Assembly: GCA_030145245.1 (NCBI GenBank)
Contig: JAQYWC010000073.1
Span: 1-64,000, forward strand
Source of the DNA: Desulfobacterium sp.
GTDB taxonomy: Bacteria > Desulfobacterota > Desulfobacteria > Desulfobacterales > Desulfobacteraceae
Length of the DNA: 64,000 nt
Direction of reading: 5' to 3'
Part shown: positions 7,590 through 17,256 of the stretch, in pieces
Layout: every line of letters starts with the position of its first letter
Numbering within the stretch: position 1 is the first letter of the stretch
Position numbers and translations under genes: made by a program
The notes under the pieces: generated by a model
What the model saw: the letters and a program-made list of their open reading frames with translations, nothing else
Told to the model about the DNA's origin: nothing
Database searches by the model: none

Positions 7590-8846
7590 CTATGGCCGCG
7601 TATGGCCTTTGCCGAGAACGACAAATTTAGTTGAGGTAAGTTCTTCCAGGCCCATGGGGCCGAAGGCGTGCAGTTTGGATGTGCTGATACCGATCTCCGC
7701 ACCCAGCCCAAGTTCTCCGCCGTCGTTGAACCGTGTGGAGGCGTTGACCCCCACCATGGAAGATGAAACCGTATTGACAAAGGTGTCGGCATTGGCCGCG
7801 TCGGTGGTCAGGATCACATCTGTGTGGTCCGAGCCAAAGGCGGCAATGTGGTCCATTGCCTGGTCCATGGTTGCAACCACCCGGATGGCCACGATCAGGT
7901 CAAGGTATTCTGCTGCCCAGTCACTTTCGTCTGCAGGTGAGGCATTGGGAATTATCTCAAGGGTTTTGGGGCATCCCCTCATCTCAACGCCTGCCTTGGA
8001 AAACGCCTCTGCCATTCTGGGCAGAAAGGTGGGGGCCATGGCTTCATGGACGAGCAGGGTCTCCATGGAATTGCACACCCCCGGCCGCTGGGCCTTTGAG
8101 TTGATGCAGATGGATACGGCCTTGTCCATGTCGCACTGGTGGTCGACGTAGGCGTGGCAGACACCCTTGTAATGCTTCAATACCGGTATGGTTGAGTTTT
8201 TGACAACAAAGCGGATAAGCGCCTCACCGCCCCTGGGAATCACAAGATCGATGAACTCCTCCTGCTGGAGCAGCAGGGTGATGGCCTCGCGATCCCTTAC
8301 CGGCAGTACCTGGACACTCTCCCGGGAAAGTCCTGCGTCTTCCAGGGCGTCGCCAATGATACTGGCAAGGATGGTGTTGGAGAAAAAGGCCTCGGAGCCT
8401 CCCCTGAGGATAGCGCTGTTGCCGGCCTTCAAACAGAGGGCCGCGGCATCCACCGTCACGTTGGGTCGTGACTCGTAGATCATGGCGATGACACCCAAGG
8501 GAATTCTTTTCTTGGAAATCTCAAGGCCGTTGGGCCGTGTCCAGCTTTTGGTGATGGTCCCCACGGGATCTTCAAGTGCAGTCACCTCATTAAGCCCCTG
8601 TATCATGGAGGCGATGGTGGCATCGGAGATGGTGAGACGATCAAGCATGGCAGATGACATGCCCTTGGCTCTTGCTGCATCAAGATCTTTTTGGTTCTCC
8701 GCCTGGATCTCAGGTTTCAGTTCTGTAAGTCGCCTGGCCAGGTCCTGAAGCACCTGGTTTTTTTTGGGGGTTGAAGCGACGGCAAGGGTTCTTGAGGCAA
8801 GTCTTGCCTTTTTGGCGATCTCTAGGATGGTTGATTCCATTGTCAT
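7590..8846 (-). CDS. proA: Gamma-glutamyl phosphate reductase
   Basis: The enzyme reduces glutamyl-5-phosphate to glutamate semialdehyde with NADPH, the second step of proline synthesis. It belongs to the aldehyde dehydrogenase fold; the catalytic cysteine is in RPGVCNSMETLL. Other family stretches are GVIAMIYESRPNVT and SSSMVGVNASTRFNDGGELGLGAE (quoted in part). Its 418 residues are typical. It starts five bases after proB, so both kinase and reductase are co-expressed. Confidence 0.96.
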   Translation of the reverse strand: MTMESTILEIAKKARLASRTLAVASTPKKNQVLQDLARRLTELKPEIQAENQKDLDAARAKGMSSAMLDRLTISDATIASMIQGLNEVTALEDPVGTITKSWTRPNGLEISKKRIPLGVIAMIYESRPNVTVDAAALCLKAGNSAILRGGSEAFFSNTILASIIGDALEDAGLSRESVQVLPVRDREAITLLLQQEEFIDLVIPRGGEALIRFVVKNSTIPVLKHYKGVCHAYVDHQCDMDKAVSICINSKAQRPGVCNSMETLLVHEAMAPTFLPRMAEAFSKAGVEMRGCPKTLEIIPNASPADESDWAAEYLDLIVAIRVVATMDQAMDHIAAFGSDHTDVILTTDAANADTFVNTVSSSMVGVNASTRFNDGGELGLGAEIGISTSKLHAFGPMGLEELTSTKFVVLGKGHTRP

Positions 8847-8851
8847 GGCGG

Positions 8852-9991
8852 TTACCCCTGTTCAAAGGTGATGGCAAGATTGTCCCGGTGAATCACGTCG
8901 TCATAGGGCTTTGAGCCCAGGACACTGCTGATGGCGGAGGTTTTCATTCCCATGATGCTCTTGATATCCGCGGACGAGTAGTTGGCAAGTCCCCGGCCCA
9001 GGATGTTCTCTTCCTGGTCCTTGATCTCTACGGGCGCGCCCATGCCAAAGGCCCCCTGGACACTGGTGATGCCTATGGGAAGAATGCTCTTTCCCCGGGA
9101 GATGATAGCCTCTTCGGCACCCCTGTCCAGGCAGATGGCTCCCTGGGGCTTCAGGGTGTAGGCGATCCAGCATTTTCTGGAATTAAGCCTGCGCTTGCCC
9201 GGGATGAAAAAGGTGCCGAGCTCCTTGCCTGAAACCAGCTCAGACAGGATGTTCTGGTTCTTTCCGCCGGCGATGATCATGGGAATTCCGGATCTGGAAA
9301 GTTTCTTTGCAGCCTTAAGCTTGCTCAGCATTCCTCCGGTGCCAAGGTTGCCGGGAATGCCACAGGCGGCCTGTTCCATCTCTTTTGTGATGGTGGTCAC
9401 CTCTTTAATAAGGGCGGCGTCTTCGTGAACCCTGGGATCCTTGTCAAACAATCCGTCGATGTCGGTGAGGTTGATGAGGATGTCCGCATCCATGAGCAGG
9501 GTGATCATGGCTGACAGGTTGTCATTGTCCCCGAGCTTGATCTCCTCGATGACGACCGTGTCGTTCTCGTTGATGATGGGGACAATGCCCCAGTCAAGCA
9601 GGGTGTTGATGGTGTTTCTGGCGTTAAGATAACGGCGGCGGTTGCTCAAGTCGTCCCGGGTGAGGAGAAGCTGGGCAACTTTCCTGTTATAGTGGGAAAA
9701 CGTCTGCTCATAGGAGAGGATCAGGCCTGCCTGACCAACGGCCGCAGCCGCCTGTCGGGCCGGGATCCCCTCCGGTCTTTTATCGAATCCGATTTTGTTT
9801 ACACCAGCAGCAATGGCTCCGGATGAGACCAGGATGACTTCGCATCCGGTGTCCCAGAGCTGGCTGATCTGGTGGCTGATGGTTTCGATGATCTCATGGT
9901 TGAGACCGTGGTTGCGGGTAAGCACACCGCTACCGATCTTAACAACGACTCGTTTGGCCTTTTTAAGGTGAGTCTCTCTATTGCTACCCAT
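8852..9991 (-). CDS. proB: Glutamate 5-kinase with PUA domain
   Basis: The enzyme phosphorylates glutamate to start proline synthesis. The amino acid kinase domain (about residues 10-260) shows VVKIGSGVLT, SSGAIAAG and INENDTV. The C-terminal part, about residues 285-370, is a PUA domain (GAICLDRGAEEAI, LGRGLANYSS), giving the full-length 379-residue form that is usually feedback-inhibited by proline. Its 5' end overlaps obgE by eight bases. Confidence 0.96.
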   Translation of the reverse strand: MGSNRETHLKKAKRVVVKIGSGVLTRNHGLNHEIIETISHQISQLWDTGCEVILVSSGAIAAGVNKIGFDKRPEGIPARQAAAAVGQAGLILSYEQTFSHYNRKVAQLLLTRDDLSNRRRYLNARNTINTLLDWGIVPIINENDTVVIEEIKLGDNDNLSAMITLLMDADILINLTDIDGLFDKDPRVHEDAALIKEVTTITKEMEQAACGIPGNLGTGGMLSKLKAAKKLSRSGIPMIIAGGKNQNILSELVSGKELGTFFIPGKRRLNSRKCWIAYTLKPQGAICLDRGAEEAIISRGKSILPIGITSVQGAFGMGAPVEIKDQEENILGRGLANYSSADIKSIMGMKTSAISSVLGSKPYDDVIHRDNLAITFEQG

Positions 9992-10985
9992 TTTCTATTC
10001 CGAGTTTTTGAGCAAGAATTCTTATGAGCTCTTTTGTTCCCTTTCCTGTTGCGGCGGAAAGGGTCAGTACATCGCCCCCTTTATACGCCTGCTTGAACCG
10101 TTCAACCTTTTCTTCCGCATCCGTGAGGTCGATCTTGTTAAGAACCACGACCTGGGCTTTTTTTGCGAGGGTCTTGGAGTAAAGCGCCAATTCCCTGTTA
10201 ATAAGGTTGAAGGCGTCCAGGGGAGAGTCCGGATCGGTCTCGGATACATCGATAAGATGGATCAGAATTCCTGTTCGTTCAACATGTTTTAAAAATTGTA
10301 TACCCAGCCCGGTACCTTCATGGGCTCCCTCGATCAGGCCCGGAATGTCAGCAACGGCAAACGGCTCGCCAAATTCCGGTACCACCATGCCAAGGGACGG
10401 CGCAAGGGTGGTGAAGGGATAATTTGCGACCTTTGGCCGTGCTGAGGATATCCTGGAGATCAAGGTGGATTTTCCTGCGTTGGGAAGACCCACAATGCCC
10501 ACATCTGCCAGAAGTTTGAGTTCAAGCTTGAGGCTCAACTCTTCCCCTGGCATTCCCGGTTGTGCAAACCTGGGCGCCTTGTGGGTGGAGGTGGCAAATC
10601 GCTTGTTGCCCCGTCCGCCCTGGCCACCCTTGGCAATGATAAACTCAGTACCGGGTTCCGTGATATCCTGGATGACCTCGCCGGTCTCTGCATTGGTTAC
10701 CAGGGTTCCAGCAGGTACAGGGATGATCAGGTCATCCCCATTCTTCCCGTGTTTGTTTTTTCCCAGCCCGGGCATTCCGTTCTTTGCCCGGAGCAGTTTC
10801 TGGCGGCGGAGGTCAAACAGTGTCCTCTTTCCCTGGTCTGCCCGGAAAATGACGCTGCCACCATGGCCTCCGTCTCCGCCATCAGGTCCGCCCCGCTCGA
10901 TAAACCTCTCGCGTCGGAAGCTTAAGCAACCGGGGCCACCTTTGCCTGAGAATACAGTGACTAATGCTTCATCAATGAATCTCAC
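9984..10985 (-). CDS. obgE: Obg family ribosome-assembly GTPase
   Basis: The N-terminal glycine-rich Obg fold spans about residues 1-158. The G domain has GLPNAGKST (G1), DIPGLIEGA (G3) and NKIDLTD (G4). This protein acts in late assembly of the large ribosomal subunit and in stress responses. At 333 residues it lacks the C-terminal OCT domain found in some Gram-positive members. It overlaps rpmA by four bases; the rplU-rpmA-obg order is classic. Confidence 0.96.
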   Translation of the reverse strand: MRFIDEALVTVFSGKGGPGCLSFRRERFIERGGPDGGDGGHGGSVIFRADQGKRTLFDLRRQKLLRAKNGMPGLGKNKHGKNGDDLIIPVPAGTLVTNAETGEVIQDITEPGTEFIIAKGGQGGRGNKRFATSTHKAPRFAQPGMPGEELSLKLELKLLADVGIVGLPNAGKSTLISRISSARPKVANYPFTTLAPSLGMVVPEFGEPFAVADIPGLIEGAHEGTGLGIQFLKHVERTGILIHLIDVSETDPDSPLDAFNLINRELALYSKTLAKKAQVVVLNKIDLTDAEEKVERFKQAYKGGDVLTLSAATGKGTKELIRILAQKLGIENG

Positions 10986-11236
10986 GCTTCATAAACGCTC
11001 ACTCTCTTCTTATCGCGGCCTTTGCGCTCAAAGGCGACAACACCGTCGATCTTTGCAAAGAGAGTATAATCCTTACCCATGCCTACGTTGGCACCGGGAT
11101 GGACCTTTGTTCCAAGCTGTCTTACCAATATATTACCGGCTACAACGGTCTGTCCGCCGTATTTCTTGATGCCCCGTCGCTGGGCGTTTGAATCGCGACC
11201 GTTCCGGGTACTACCGGCTGCTTTTTTATGTGACAT
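10982..11236 (-). CDS. rpmA: 50S ribosomal protein L27
   Basis: The N-terminus [16 protein letters not shown] is the conserved L27 tail that reaches toward the peptidyl transferase centre, with no cleavable extension. The 84 residues and the internal [12 protein letters not shown] stretch match the family. It lies 18 bases after rplU and overlaps the obgE start. Confidence 0.97.
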   Translation of the reverse strand: MSHKKAAGSTRNGRDSNAQRRGIKKYGGQTVVAGNILVRQLGTKVHPGANVGMGKDYTLFAKIDGVVAFERKGRDKKRVSVYEA

Positions 11237-11254
11237 CTCTAATCTCCTTTATAT

Positions 11255-11566
11255 CTATGCCTGGATGTTGTCGATCTTGACGGCGGTAAAGAATTGTCTG
11301 TGGCCCTTGAGGTTTCTGTAACCCTTACGGCGTTTGAACTTGAAGACAAGAACTTTTTTGCCTTTGCCCTGCTCAACGATGTGGGCTTTTACCATGGCGT
11401 TTTCGATGCCAGGCTGGCCAAGGGTGACGTTCTCTCCGTCGGAGACCATGAGAACATCCTTGAACTCAACTTCTGAACCTGCTCCACCTTCGAGTTTCTC
11501 AACTCTGAGGGTTTCTCCCTCTTGAACCTTGTACTGTTTTCCACCGGTTCTGATTACTGCGTACAT
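11255..11566 (-). CDS. rplU: 50S ribosomal protein L21
   Basis: The N-terminus MYAVIRTGGKQYKV and the RRKGYRNLKGHRQ stretch near the C-terminus are diagnostic of L21, which binds 23S rRNA. At 103 residues the length is normal. It is the first gene of a nine-gene minus-strand operon; a sigma-70 promoter lies about 55 bases upstream. Confidence 0.97.
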   Translation of the reverse strand: MYAVIRTGGKQYKVQEGETLRVEKLEGGAGSEVEFKDVLMVSDGENVTLGQPGIENAMVKAHIVEQGKGKKVLVFKFKRRKGYRNLKGHRQFFTAVKIDNIQA

Positions 11567-11621
11567 TATCTGTCTCTCCTTTATATCTATAGCGTGCTCT
11601 TACATAGCTCTAAAATCCCAA

Positions 11622-11650
11622 ATCTTAGACTGTTTTATCGATTTTGTCAA
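11622..11650 (-). promoter_or_regulatory. Sigma-70 promoter of the rplU-rpmA-obgE-proBA-nadD operon
   Basis: On the minus strand, a consensus TTGACA (11645-11650) is followed after exactly 17 bases by TAAGAT (11622-11627). Confidence 0.85.
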
Positions 11651-11737
11651 GATAAAAAAAGCAAACAGAGACGGTTTAAAGGGTGGAAACCCCCGGTCCT
11701 AAAGGCTCGTTCCGCCATGGGTATTCGGTCCTGAAAC

Positions 11738-12343
11738 TCACTGGGTGGCGATATCAAGGATAGTTTTAGAGGTGTACTCTCCAACATCTGCCAGGGCGTC
11801 AACCGGAAGAAACCGTTCTGCATTGGCCGAATAGAGGCAGGTGGCAGAGGCGGGAAAATCTTCGTCTGCTTCGTAAAACAGATAGCAGAGGGCAATTTTG
11901 GGCAGGGGGCGGAGCACCATGGAGAGATCGCCTCCCGTTCCCTCCGGTGCCTCGGATCCTTCAAGGGTTTTCATGATTTTTTCCCGGTAAGTCTTGATCC
12001 TGTCCACATGGGGAACCAACACCTGTTCGGTGTGGGTTGTGAAGGCTCCCGCATAGGGTGTGCTTGCCGGGAGTTCCTTAAAGGATTTGAACGGCGAGGG
12101 AATGCAGATCTCCGGCGTTACGTGTAAGGCGTAGAGGGAGATGAGGATGTCAAATACGGATGAGGTCTCCTCCTCTCCAAGGGAGATACCGGCAGGTGAA
12201 ATAATGCAGGGTTTTCCAAAGGCCTTGAACCGGAATGCTTCACCCTCCCTATGCGCCGGAAGGTTTGCTTCCAGGTCCCTGGGCAGGTCTGTATAGAGGT
12301 GTGCAAGATTTTGTTCTGCTATCTTTTTGTAGTTGTCCGTCAT
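11738..12343 (-). CDS. DUF3786 family protein
   Basis: The 201-residue protein has the layout of DUF3786: an N-terminal helix, a strand pair around FKAFGKPCIISPAGISL, a helical segment (SSVFDILISLYALHV) and the phrase FKSFKELPASTPYAGAF. Its function is not established; there is no signal peptide and no obvious catalytic motif. The ORF track start at 12400 is too early. ATG 12343 follows a strong GGGGGAG. It may form its own transcript upstream of the rplU promoter. Confidence 0.7.
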   Translation of the reverse strand: MTDNYKKIAEQNLAHLYTDLPRDLEANLPAHREGEAFRFKAFGKPCIISPAGISLGEEETSSVFDILISLYALHVTPEICIPSPFKSFKELPASTPYAGAFTTHTEQVLVPHVDRIKTYREKIMKTLEGSEAPEGTGGDLSMVLRPLPKIALCYLFYEADEDFPASATCLYSANAERFLPVDALADVGEYTSKTILDIATQ

Positions 12344-12443
12344 GCTTCTCCCCCTTTTTATGTATATTTTGACAAAAGCGTGTTGGAGGAAAAATGTCAA
12401 GTATTAACGGTGTGGGTTTCTACTCTAAGGTGTGTTGTTGCTT

Positions 12444-12472
12444 TTGACACGGCTATGGAATGAGTGTAGAGT
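12444..12472 (+). promoter_or_regulatory. Promoter for the small orphan gene at 12667
   Basis: TTGACA and TAGAGT are separated by 17 bases. They lie in the 323-base gap between the DUF3786 gene and the small gene at 12667, leaving a leader of about 190 bases. Confidence 0.55.
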
Positions 12473-12589
12473 TTAAGTATGTTTTTCTGATCTTCCTTAT
12501 GTTTGTCCTCCCTGGCTTGATCTTCCGATCAATACTTTTTAACCGGCAGGTGCACCATGGAAAGGAATCCTTTAAAGTTGCCGCACCAA

Positions 12590-12620
12590 AGCCTCCGTGG
12601 GGATTGTCTCCATGGAGGCT
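12590..12620 (+). other. Stem-loop in the leader of the small orphan gene
   Basis: AGCCTCCGTGG pairs with CCATGGAGGCT (one G-U pair) around a nine-base loop, ending 46 bases before the start codon. No T-run follows, so it is more likely a leader structure than a terminator. The rest of the gap (12344-12666) shows only the promoter and no ORF. Confidence 0.55.
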
Positions 12621-12666
12621 ATGAGTGATCACCCAAAGATTGAAACGATAACCAGAGGAGGGAATC

Positions 12667-12960
12667 ATGGTTATCATCACGCATGTCATCTATCCGTCGG
12701 AAGGTGCCCGGGCAATGGCGGAACGCTTTCTTGATGCTCCGGAGCTTCCGGACTACATGACCAAGAAGGGGCCCTATGTCACCTCGAACCTGGAGGGGAT
12801 TCTTCTCACATCCCTGTATGAGCTTGAGAATGAACGTCTTGCGGACGGCTTTAAATTTCTCGGAGACTATATGGCAATTTACTTTGGCGTTCCCGGCTTC
12901 TGCTTTGAAATTATACCCTATTTTGAGATCAGGGAAGGGCTCTCCATGATCGGGATGTAA
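12667..12960 (+). CDS. Conserved-looking small protein, function unknown
   Basis: I do not recognise this 97-residue protein. It has no signal peptide, no membrane segment and no metal motif. It starts with a beta-strand (MVIITHVIYP), has a charged helical middle and ends with aromatic strands (IYFGVPGFCFEIIPYFEI). The ATG is preceded by an ideal GAGGAGGG. A promoter, a structured leader and placement between opposing genes support it being a real, singly transcribed gene. Confidence 0.6.
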   Translation: MVIITHVIYPSEGARAMAERFLDAPELPDYMTKKGPYVTSNLEGILLTSLYELENERLADGFKFLGDYMAIYFGVPGFCFEIIPYFEIREGLSMIGM

Positions 12961-12971
12961 TTTCAGGCAGG

Positions 12972-13007
12972 GATAAAAAACGGGGATGCCAAGGCGGCAT
13001 CCCCGTT
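12972..13007 (-). terminator. Terminator of the chemoreceptor gene
   Basis: CGGGGATGCC pairs with GGCATCCCCG around a five-base loop. On the minus strand a run of T residues follows, so it ends the transcript of the gene at 13050-15107. It lies just after the convergent small gene and could serve both. Confidence 0.8.
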
Positions 13008-13049
13008 CATAGTTTCACGTCGATTTTAGATCCTGGGTCGGTTCAAGTG

Positions 13050-15107
13050 TCAGACCTTGAAATTTCCCACCATCTCCTTGAGTTTTTCTGCAAGGGTCAA
13101 CAGCTCTCCGGCGTTGAGGTTGACGGTTGAGCTGCTGTTTGTCATCTCCATGGATTGCCGGCTTACCTCAGAGATATCGATGGTGATCTCTTCAGAGACC
13201 CTGGATCCCTCGGCCACGTTTTCGTTTATCTCTGTCAGGCCCTGGGACGCCTGGGCAACATTTCCCGCGATCTCCTGGGTGGTGACAGCCTGTTCTTCAA
13301 TGGCCGTGGCTGTGGTGGAAACCATATCGTTCATATCATCGATGATATTTGTGATGGACCCTATTGATTCAACGGAAATCGATGTGGCCTCCTGAATGCC
13401 CGCAATTTTCCCCCGGATGTCATTGGTGGCCTCAGCGGTCAGCCTGGCAAGCTCCTTGATCTCTGCTGCCACAACGGCAAACCCTTTCCCGGCTTCACCT
13501 GCCCTTGCCGCCTCGATGGTGGCATTCAAGGCCAGAAGATTTGTCTGTTCGGAAATATCGGTGATGGTCTCGGTGACCTTTCCGATCTCCTGGGCTGCTG
13601 TGCCGAGTTCAGATATCTTGTCGGAAGCCGTCTTTGCCTGGGAAACGGCCGTGCCTGCAATGGTGCGGGCCGATTCCGTATTCTTGGCCACCTCGTTGAT
13701 GGTGGATGTCATCTCTTCCGAGGCGGTGGCAACCATTGAGACGTTTGTGGATGCCTGTTCCATGGCCGCGGCAATGGAGGTCATGCCGGCACTCATCTCT
13801 TCGGCTGAAGCCGCGACTGTTCCCGATTTCTCAGATGTCTTGTTTGCCCCCTGGGACATCTGTTCGGAGATGGCTGCAAGGTCGGTGGAAGAGGATGAAA
13901 GGGTTTCAACCCCGGAGGAGATTTCATTTATCATTCCGCCAAGTCTGGAGGTCATGTTGTTCAGGGCGTCGGCAAGCTGGCCCATTTCATCTTTTTGGTT
14001 GATTTCAAGTGTTTTGCTGAAGTCGCCTGTGGCCATGTTCTCTGCAAACGCCACCCCTTTTTTGATGGGGCCTGTGATGGTGCTCACAATTAAAAAGATG
14101 GTTGTCATCAATAACACCATGGCCACGGTGCCGATGCCCATGCTTGTGTACTGGATGCCCTTTGCCTTTTCCATTACCTTGGACATGGGAATGCTTACCA
14201 TGACAGCCCAAGGGGTATTGGACGCGCCGATCTTTATCGGAACACATACCCTGGACACCGCTTCTCCAAGGGACGTGGATTGGTTTGCGGTGACAAACCC
14301 ATCGCCGGATTCAATCTTACCCAGGAACCCTGCGGCCCAGGGATCTGCTTTTAAAACAGGTTGGCCTAGGCGTTCCGATTTTGGGTGGGTCACAAATATG
14401 CCTTTGTTGGAGATCAGGCTCAGATACCCGGTTTCAAAGACCCTGATCTGTGAGAACAGTTCGTTAATGGTGTCAAGGGCCATGTCTGCGCCTGCCACCC
14501 CAACGATTCTGCCATTGACCCGTATGGGGACGCAAACACTTGTGATCAGGATGGTCCTGCCACCGACGGGGTAGAGATAGGGCTCGATGACCGTCTCTTC
14601 GCCCGTGCGTTGGGGAATCTGATAAAAGTCCCCGGCCCCTGGCTGGTCATAGTCCACCAGGGGGGTCACCGAGATGCCGTTGCTGTCCCGGCTCCAGTAG
14701 GGAACATACCGGCCGGTGGCATCATGGTCCGGCGCATTTGCAAAGTCAGCGTCCATTCCGTCCAGGGCATAGGGTTCCCAGCATGTCCAGACGGCAAGGA
14801 GGGAGGGGGTGCCCTGGAGAATTTGTTTCAGGACCTGGTCCAGCGCATCTCTTTCGGGTACCTGCCCTGATTTTTTAAGCCCCTCAAAGGTAAGGGCCAG
14901 GGTTCGGGTTGCGTCCATGGCAACCTCTATCTCAGCCTTTAGAACGCTACCATAGTGGTGGGCGATTTCGGTGGTTTTTTCCATGGCATCATCTTTGGCC
15001 ATTTTACCGGCCTTAACGGCAACAACACCGATTGTCACAGCAAACGAGAGAAGGGCAACCATGCCGATGTAGAGGAGCATTTTCATTTTCAAGTTCAGCT
15101 TTTTCAA
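13050..15107 (-). CDS. Methyl-accepting chemotaxis protein with dCache sensor domain
   Basis: The domain order is TM1 (about residues 10-30), a large periplasmic dCache-type sensor (about 40-310), TM2 (about 325-345), HAMP (about 346-400) and a cytoplasmic signalling domain to the end. The hairpin tip, with [17 protein letters not shown], is near perfect and binds CheA/CheW. The sensor contains a CWEPYALDG segment typical of dCache ligand pockets for small organic molecules; the ligand cannot be read from sequence. The track start at 15107 is TTG; ATG 15086 or 15080 are alternatives just before the first membrane segment. No che genes are nearby, so it is an orphan receptor. Confidence 0.93.
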   Translation of the reverse strand: MKKLNLKMKMLLYIGMVALLSFAVTIGVVAVKAGKMAKDDAMEKTTEIAHHYGSVLKAEIEVAMDATRTLALTFEGLKKSGQVPERDALDQVLKQILQGTPSLLAVWTCWEPYALDGMDADFANAPDHDATGRYVPYWSRDSNGISVTPLVDYDQPGAGDFYQIPQRTGEETVIEPYLYPVGGRTILITSVCVPIRVNGRIVGVAGADMALDTINELFSQIRVFETGYLSLISNKGIFVTHPKSERLGQPVLKADPWAAGFLGKIESGDGFVTANQSTSLGEAVSRVCVPIKIGASNTPWAVMVSIPMSKVMEKAKGIQYTSMGIGTVAMVLLMTTIFLIVSTITGPIKKGVAFAENMATGDFSKTLEINQKDEMGQLADALNNMTSRLGGMINEISSGVETLSSSSTDLAAISEQMSQGANKTSEKSGTVAASAEEMSAGMTSIAAAMEQASTNVSMVATASEEMTSTINEVAKNTESARTIAGTAVSQAKTASDKISELGTAAQEIGKVTETITDISEQTNLLALNATIEAARAGEAGKGFAVVAAEIKELARLTAEATNDIRGKIAGIQEATSISVESIGSITNIIDDMNDMVSTTATAIEEQAVTTQEIAGNVAQASQGLTEINENVAEGSRVSEEITIDISEVSRQSMEMTNSSSTVNLNAGELLTLAEKLKEMVGNFKV

Positions 15108-15199
15108 AATTATAGAAATCCTTTAGTTCGTAAAGCAAATAGCTATAAAATGGTTCAGTACTCGGGTACAGGGGAGGGGTCACCCAAACAGATAAAAAA

Positions 15200-15231
15200 A
15201 AGCGGGGATGCCGTTTGACATCCCCGCTTGG
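15200..15231 (-). terminator. Terminator of the dsrMKJOP operon
   Basis: AGCGGGGATG pairs with CATCCCCGCT. On the minus strand the stem is followed by seven T residues, about 30 bases after the dsrP stop. The stem resembles the one at 12972-13007. Confidence 0.85.
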
Positions 15232-15262
15232 GCGTTACATGGATTCTTTGGGTCGGGCTGGT

Positions 15263-16420
15263 TTAGCCTCTTACCTCTTCCTTGACCGTTGTGGCAAGTT
15301 TGTAGAGGATGGTGAGGACCAGGAGGCCGACGCCGTAGATACCGACAGTGATGGCAACCTCTTTAAGGGTTGGCATGTACTCGGTGATATGGTGGAGCGG
15401 GGAGGGTACAAAACCGCCCGCGATCATGCCGAGACTCTTGTCGATCCAGGTGCCGATGATCACCATGATGCAGGTGAAGGGAAGCAGCGTTGCATTGCTT
15501 CTCAATGCCGGTATCACCAGCAGGATCGCACCTGTAATCATGAGAATCATTGAGCTCCACATCCAGGGAACCATGGTGTTGTGGCCATGGAGACCGAAGA
15601 ACATGTAGTCGATGTGGGTCATGTGGCCCGGGATCTTGCTGTAGTATGTGACAAAGATCTCGCACAGGAAGAAGAACACGTTGGCGATCAGGGCGTAGCA
15701 GGCGATCTTTGACAGTGTCTGCATGGCATCCCAGCCCGGATCAAACTTGGTAAACTTGCGAACAACGTAGCAGAGCAGGATCAGGACAGAGGGTCCTGCT
15801 GCAAATGCCGATGCAAGGAACCTGGGAGCCAGGATGGCTGTCAGCCAGAAGCCCCTTCCGGGAAGGCCGCAGTACAGGTAGGCCGTCACGGTGTGGATGC
15901 CGATGGCAAAGGGGATGGACAGATAGATCAGGGGTGTTGTCCATGCCGGCGGCTTGATCTGATTTCTCTCGGCCTCCAGCACCTTCCATCCGATGACGAT
16001 GTTGAGGAACAGGTAGCCGTTAAGCACCAGCATGTCCCAGAACAGCATGGAATGGGGAGTGGGGTAGAGCAGAACATTGACGCAGCGCAGGGGCTGGCCA
16101 AGATCCACGATGATCAGGAGAAGACACATGATCAACGCTGCAACCGCCAGAAACTCGCCCAGGATGGTGATCCTGTGGAACTTCTCGTAGTTATGGAGGT
16201 AAAAGGGGATGACCACCATGACACCTCCGGCGGCCACACCGACAAGGTAGGTGAAGTTGGCTATGTAAAATCCCCAACTGACGTCACGGCTCATGGCTGT
16301 TGTCATCAGACCGTTGATGAACTGGTCCACGTAGACAAGAAAGCCTGCTCCGATGACAGCGAAAAGCACCCCAAGCCAGATCCAGTACTTTTTGCTTCCT
16401 TTTATAGCTATTTCAAGCAT
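15263..16420 (-). CDS. dsrP: DsrP, integral membrane subunit of the DsrMKJOP complex
   Basis: DsrP is an NrfD/HybB-type membrane protein that exchanges electrons with the quinone pool beside DsrO. The 385 residues contain about ten hydrophobic segments, starting with YWIWLGVLFAVIGAGFLVYV. Its position after dsrO, at the end of a dsrM-K-J-O-P series, makes the assignment firm. It starts 11 bases after dsrO and is followed by a strong terminator. Confidence 0.95.
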   Translation of the reverse strand: MLEIAIKGSKKYWIWLGVLFAVIGAGFLVYVDQFINGLMTTAMSRDVSWGFYIANFTYLVGVAAGGVMVVIPFYLHNYEKFHRITILGEFLAVAALIMCLLLIIVDLGQPLRCVNVLLYPTPHSMLFWDMLVLNGYLFLNIVIGWKVLEAERNQIKPPAWTTPLIYLSIPFAIGIHTVTAYLYCGLPGRGFWLTAILAPRFLASAFAAGPSVLILLCYVVRKFTKFDPGWDAMQTLSKIACYALIANVFFFLCEIFVTYYSKIPGHMTHIDYMFFGLHGHNTMVPWMWSSMILMITGAILLVIPALRSNATLLPFTCIMVIIGTWIDKSLGMIAGGFVPSPLHHITEYMPTLKEVAITVGIYGVGLLVLTILYKLATTVKEEVRG

Positions 16421-16431
16421 GTTTGCCTCTC

Positions 16432-17256
16432 CTACATGATATAATAAACAGAAGGCTCGGTTCCAAGCTCCTGTTTACGTCTGATTGAATATTTCTCACT
16501 CAAGAGTGCCCGAACCTCGGAGTTTGGATCTTCGAGATCTCCCACCACGATGGCGCCTTCGCTGACTTCCGCACAGGCCGGCTGAAGACCCTTGGCAAGA
16601 CGCTCGGAGCAGAGGTTGCACTTTTCGACAACACCCTTGCTCCGGGTTGGGAAGTCGGGGTTTATCTCGTCGATGAACGGCCGGGGATCCCTGAAGTTGA
16701 AGCTCCTGGCACCAAAGGGGCAGGCAGCCATGCAGAACCGGCAACCGATGCAGCGATGGAAATCCATGAGAACGATGCCGTCCTCCCGCTTAAAGGTTGC
16801 CTGGGTGGGGCATGCCTGGACACAGGGGGCGTTCTTGCAGTGGTTACAGGTGACGAGGAAGGGAAGTTCCTTGAATCTTTCTGCCAGGAACTCGTCTTCC
16901 TTGTCTGGAAAGGCGCTCTCAAAATGCTCTTCCCAGATCCACTTGAGTTCCTGGTCGTGATTCACCGGCCGGGTATTGGGATAACGCTCTTCGTCCGGCA
17001 CATGGTTTAAGTCAGGAACATTATGGGCCTTGCGGCATGCATGGACAATGTTCTCTGCGATCTCATCGGTGATTTTACTGGTATCGATGACCATTCCCCA
17101 GCGTTCTGCTGTGAGGGCCTCGGGGTGCTTGGTCTTGGTCGCATGGGCGGCCGGGGTTGAGCCTGATGATGCAACAGCCTGAATTGCCGGAGCAACACCA
17201 ATGCCCAGCGCAGAAACACCTGCGGCTTTCAAAAAGCTTCTTCTGCTCTTTTTCAT
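16432..17256 (-). CDS. dsrO: DsrO, periplasmic iron-sulfur subunit with Tat signal
   Basis: DsrO is a ferredoxin-like protein carrying several [4Fe-4S] clusters that links DsrJ and DsrP. Cluster motifs are visible in CNHCKNAPCVQACP, CIGCRFCMAACPFG and CNLC. The N-terminus KKSRRSFLKAAGVSALG is a twin-arginine signal, consistent with export of a folded Fe-S protein. The track start at 17325 runs into dsrJ; ATG 17256 fits the Tat signal and overlaps the dsrJ stop by four bases (ATGA). Confidence 0.95.
   Translation of the reverse strand: MKKSRRSFLKAAGVSALGIGVAPAIQAVASSGSTPAAHATKTKHPEALTAERWGMVIDTSKITDEIAENIVHACRKAHNVPDLNHVPDEERYPNTRPVNHDQELKWIWEEHFESAFPDKEDEFLAERFKELPFLVTCNHCKNAPCVQACPTQATFKREDGIVLMDFHRCIGCRFCMAACPFGARSFNFRDPRPFIDEINPDFPTRSKGVVEKCNLCSERLAKGLQPACAEVSEGAIVVGDLEDPNSEVRALLSEKYSIRRKQELGTEPSVYYIM

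Noticed and set aside
13396-14574. 392-aa plus-strand ORF
   Set aside because: It is antisense to the chemoreceptor gene; composition is Ser/Ala/Met/Val-rich as expected from a shadow frame, with no domain.
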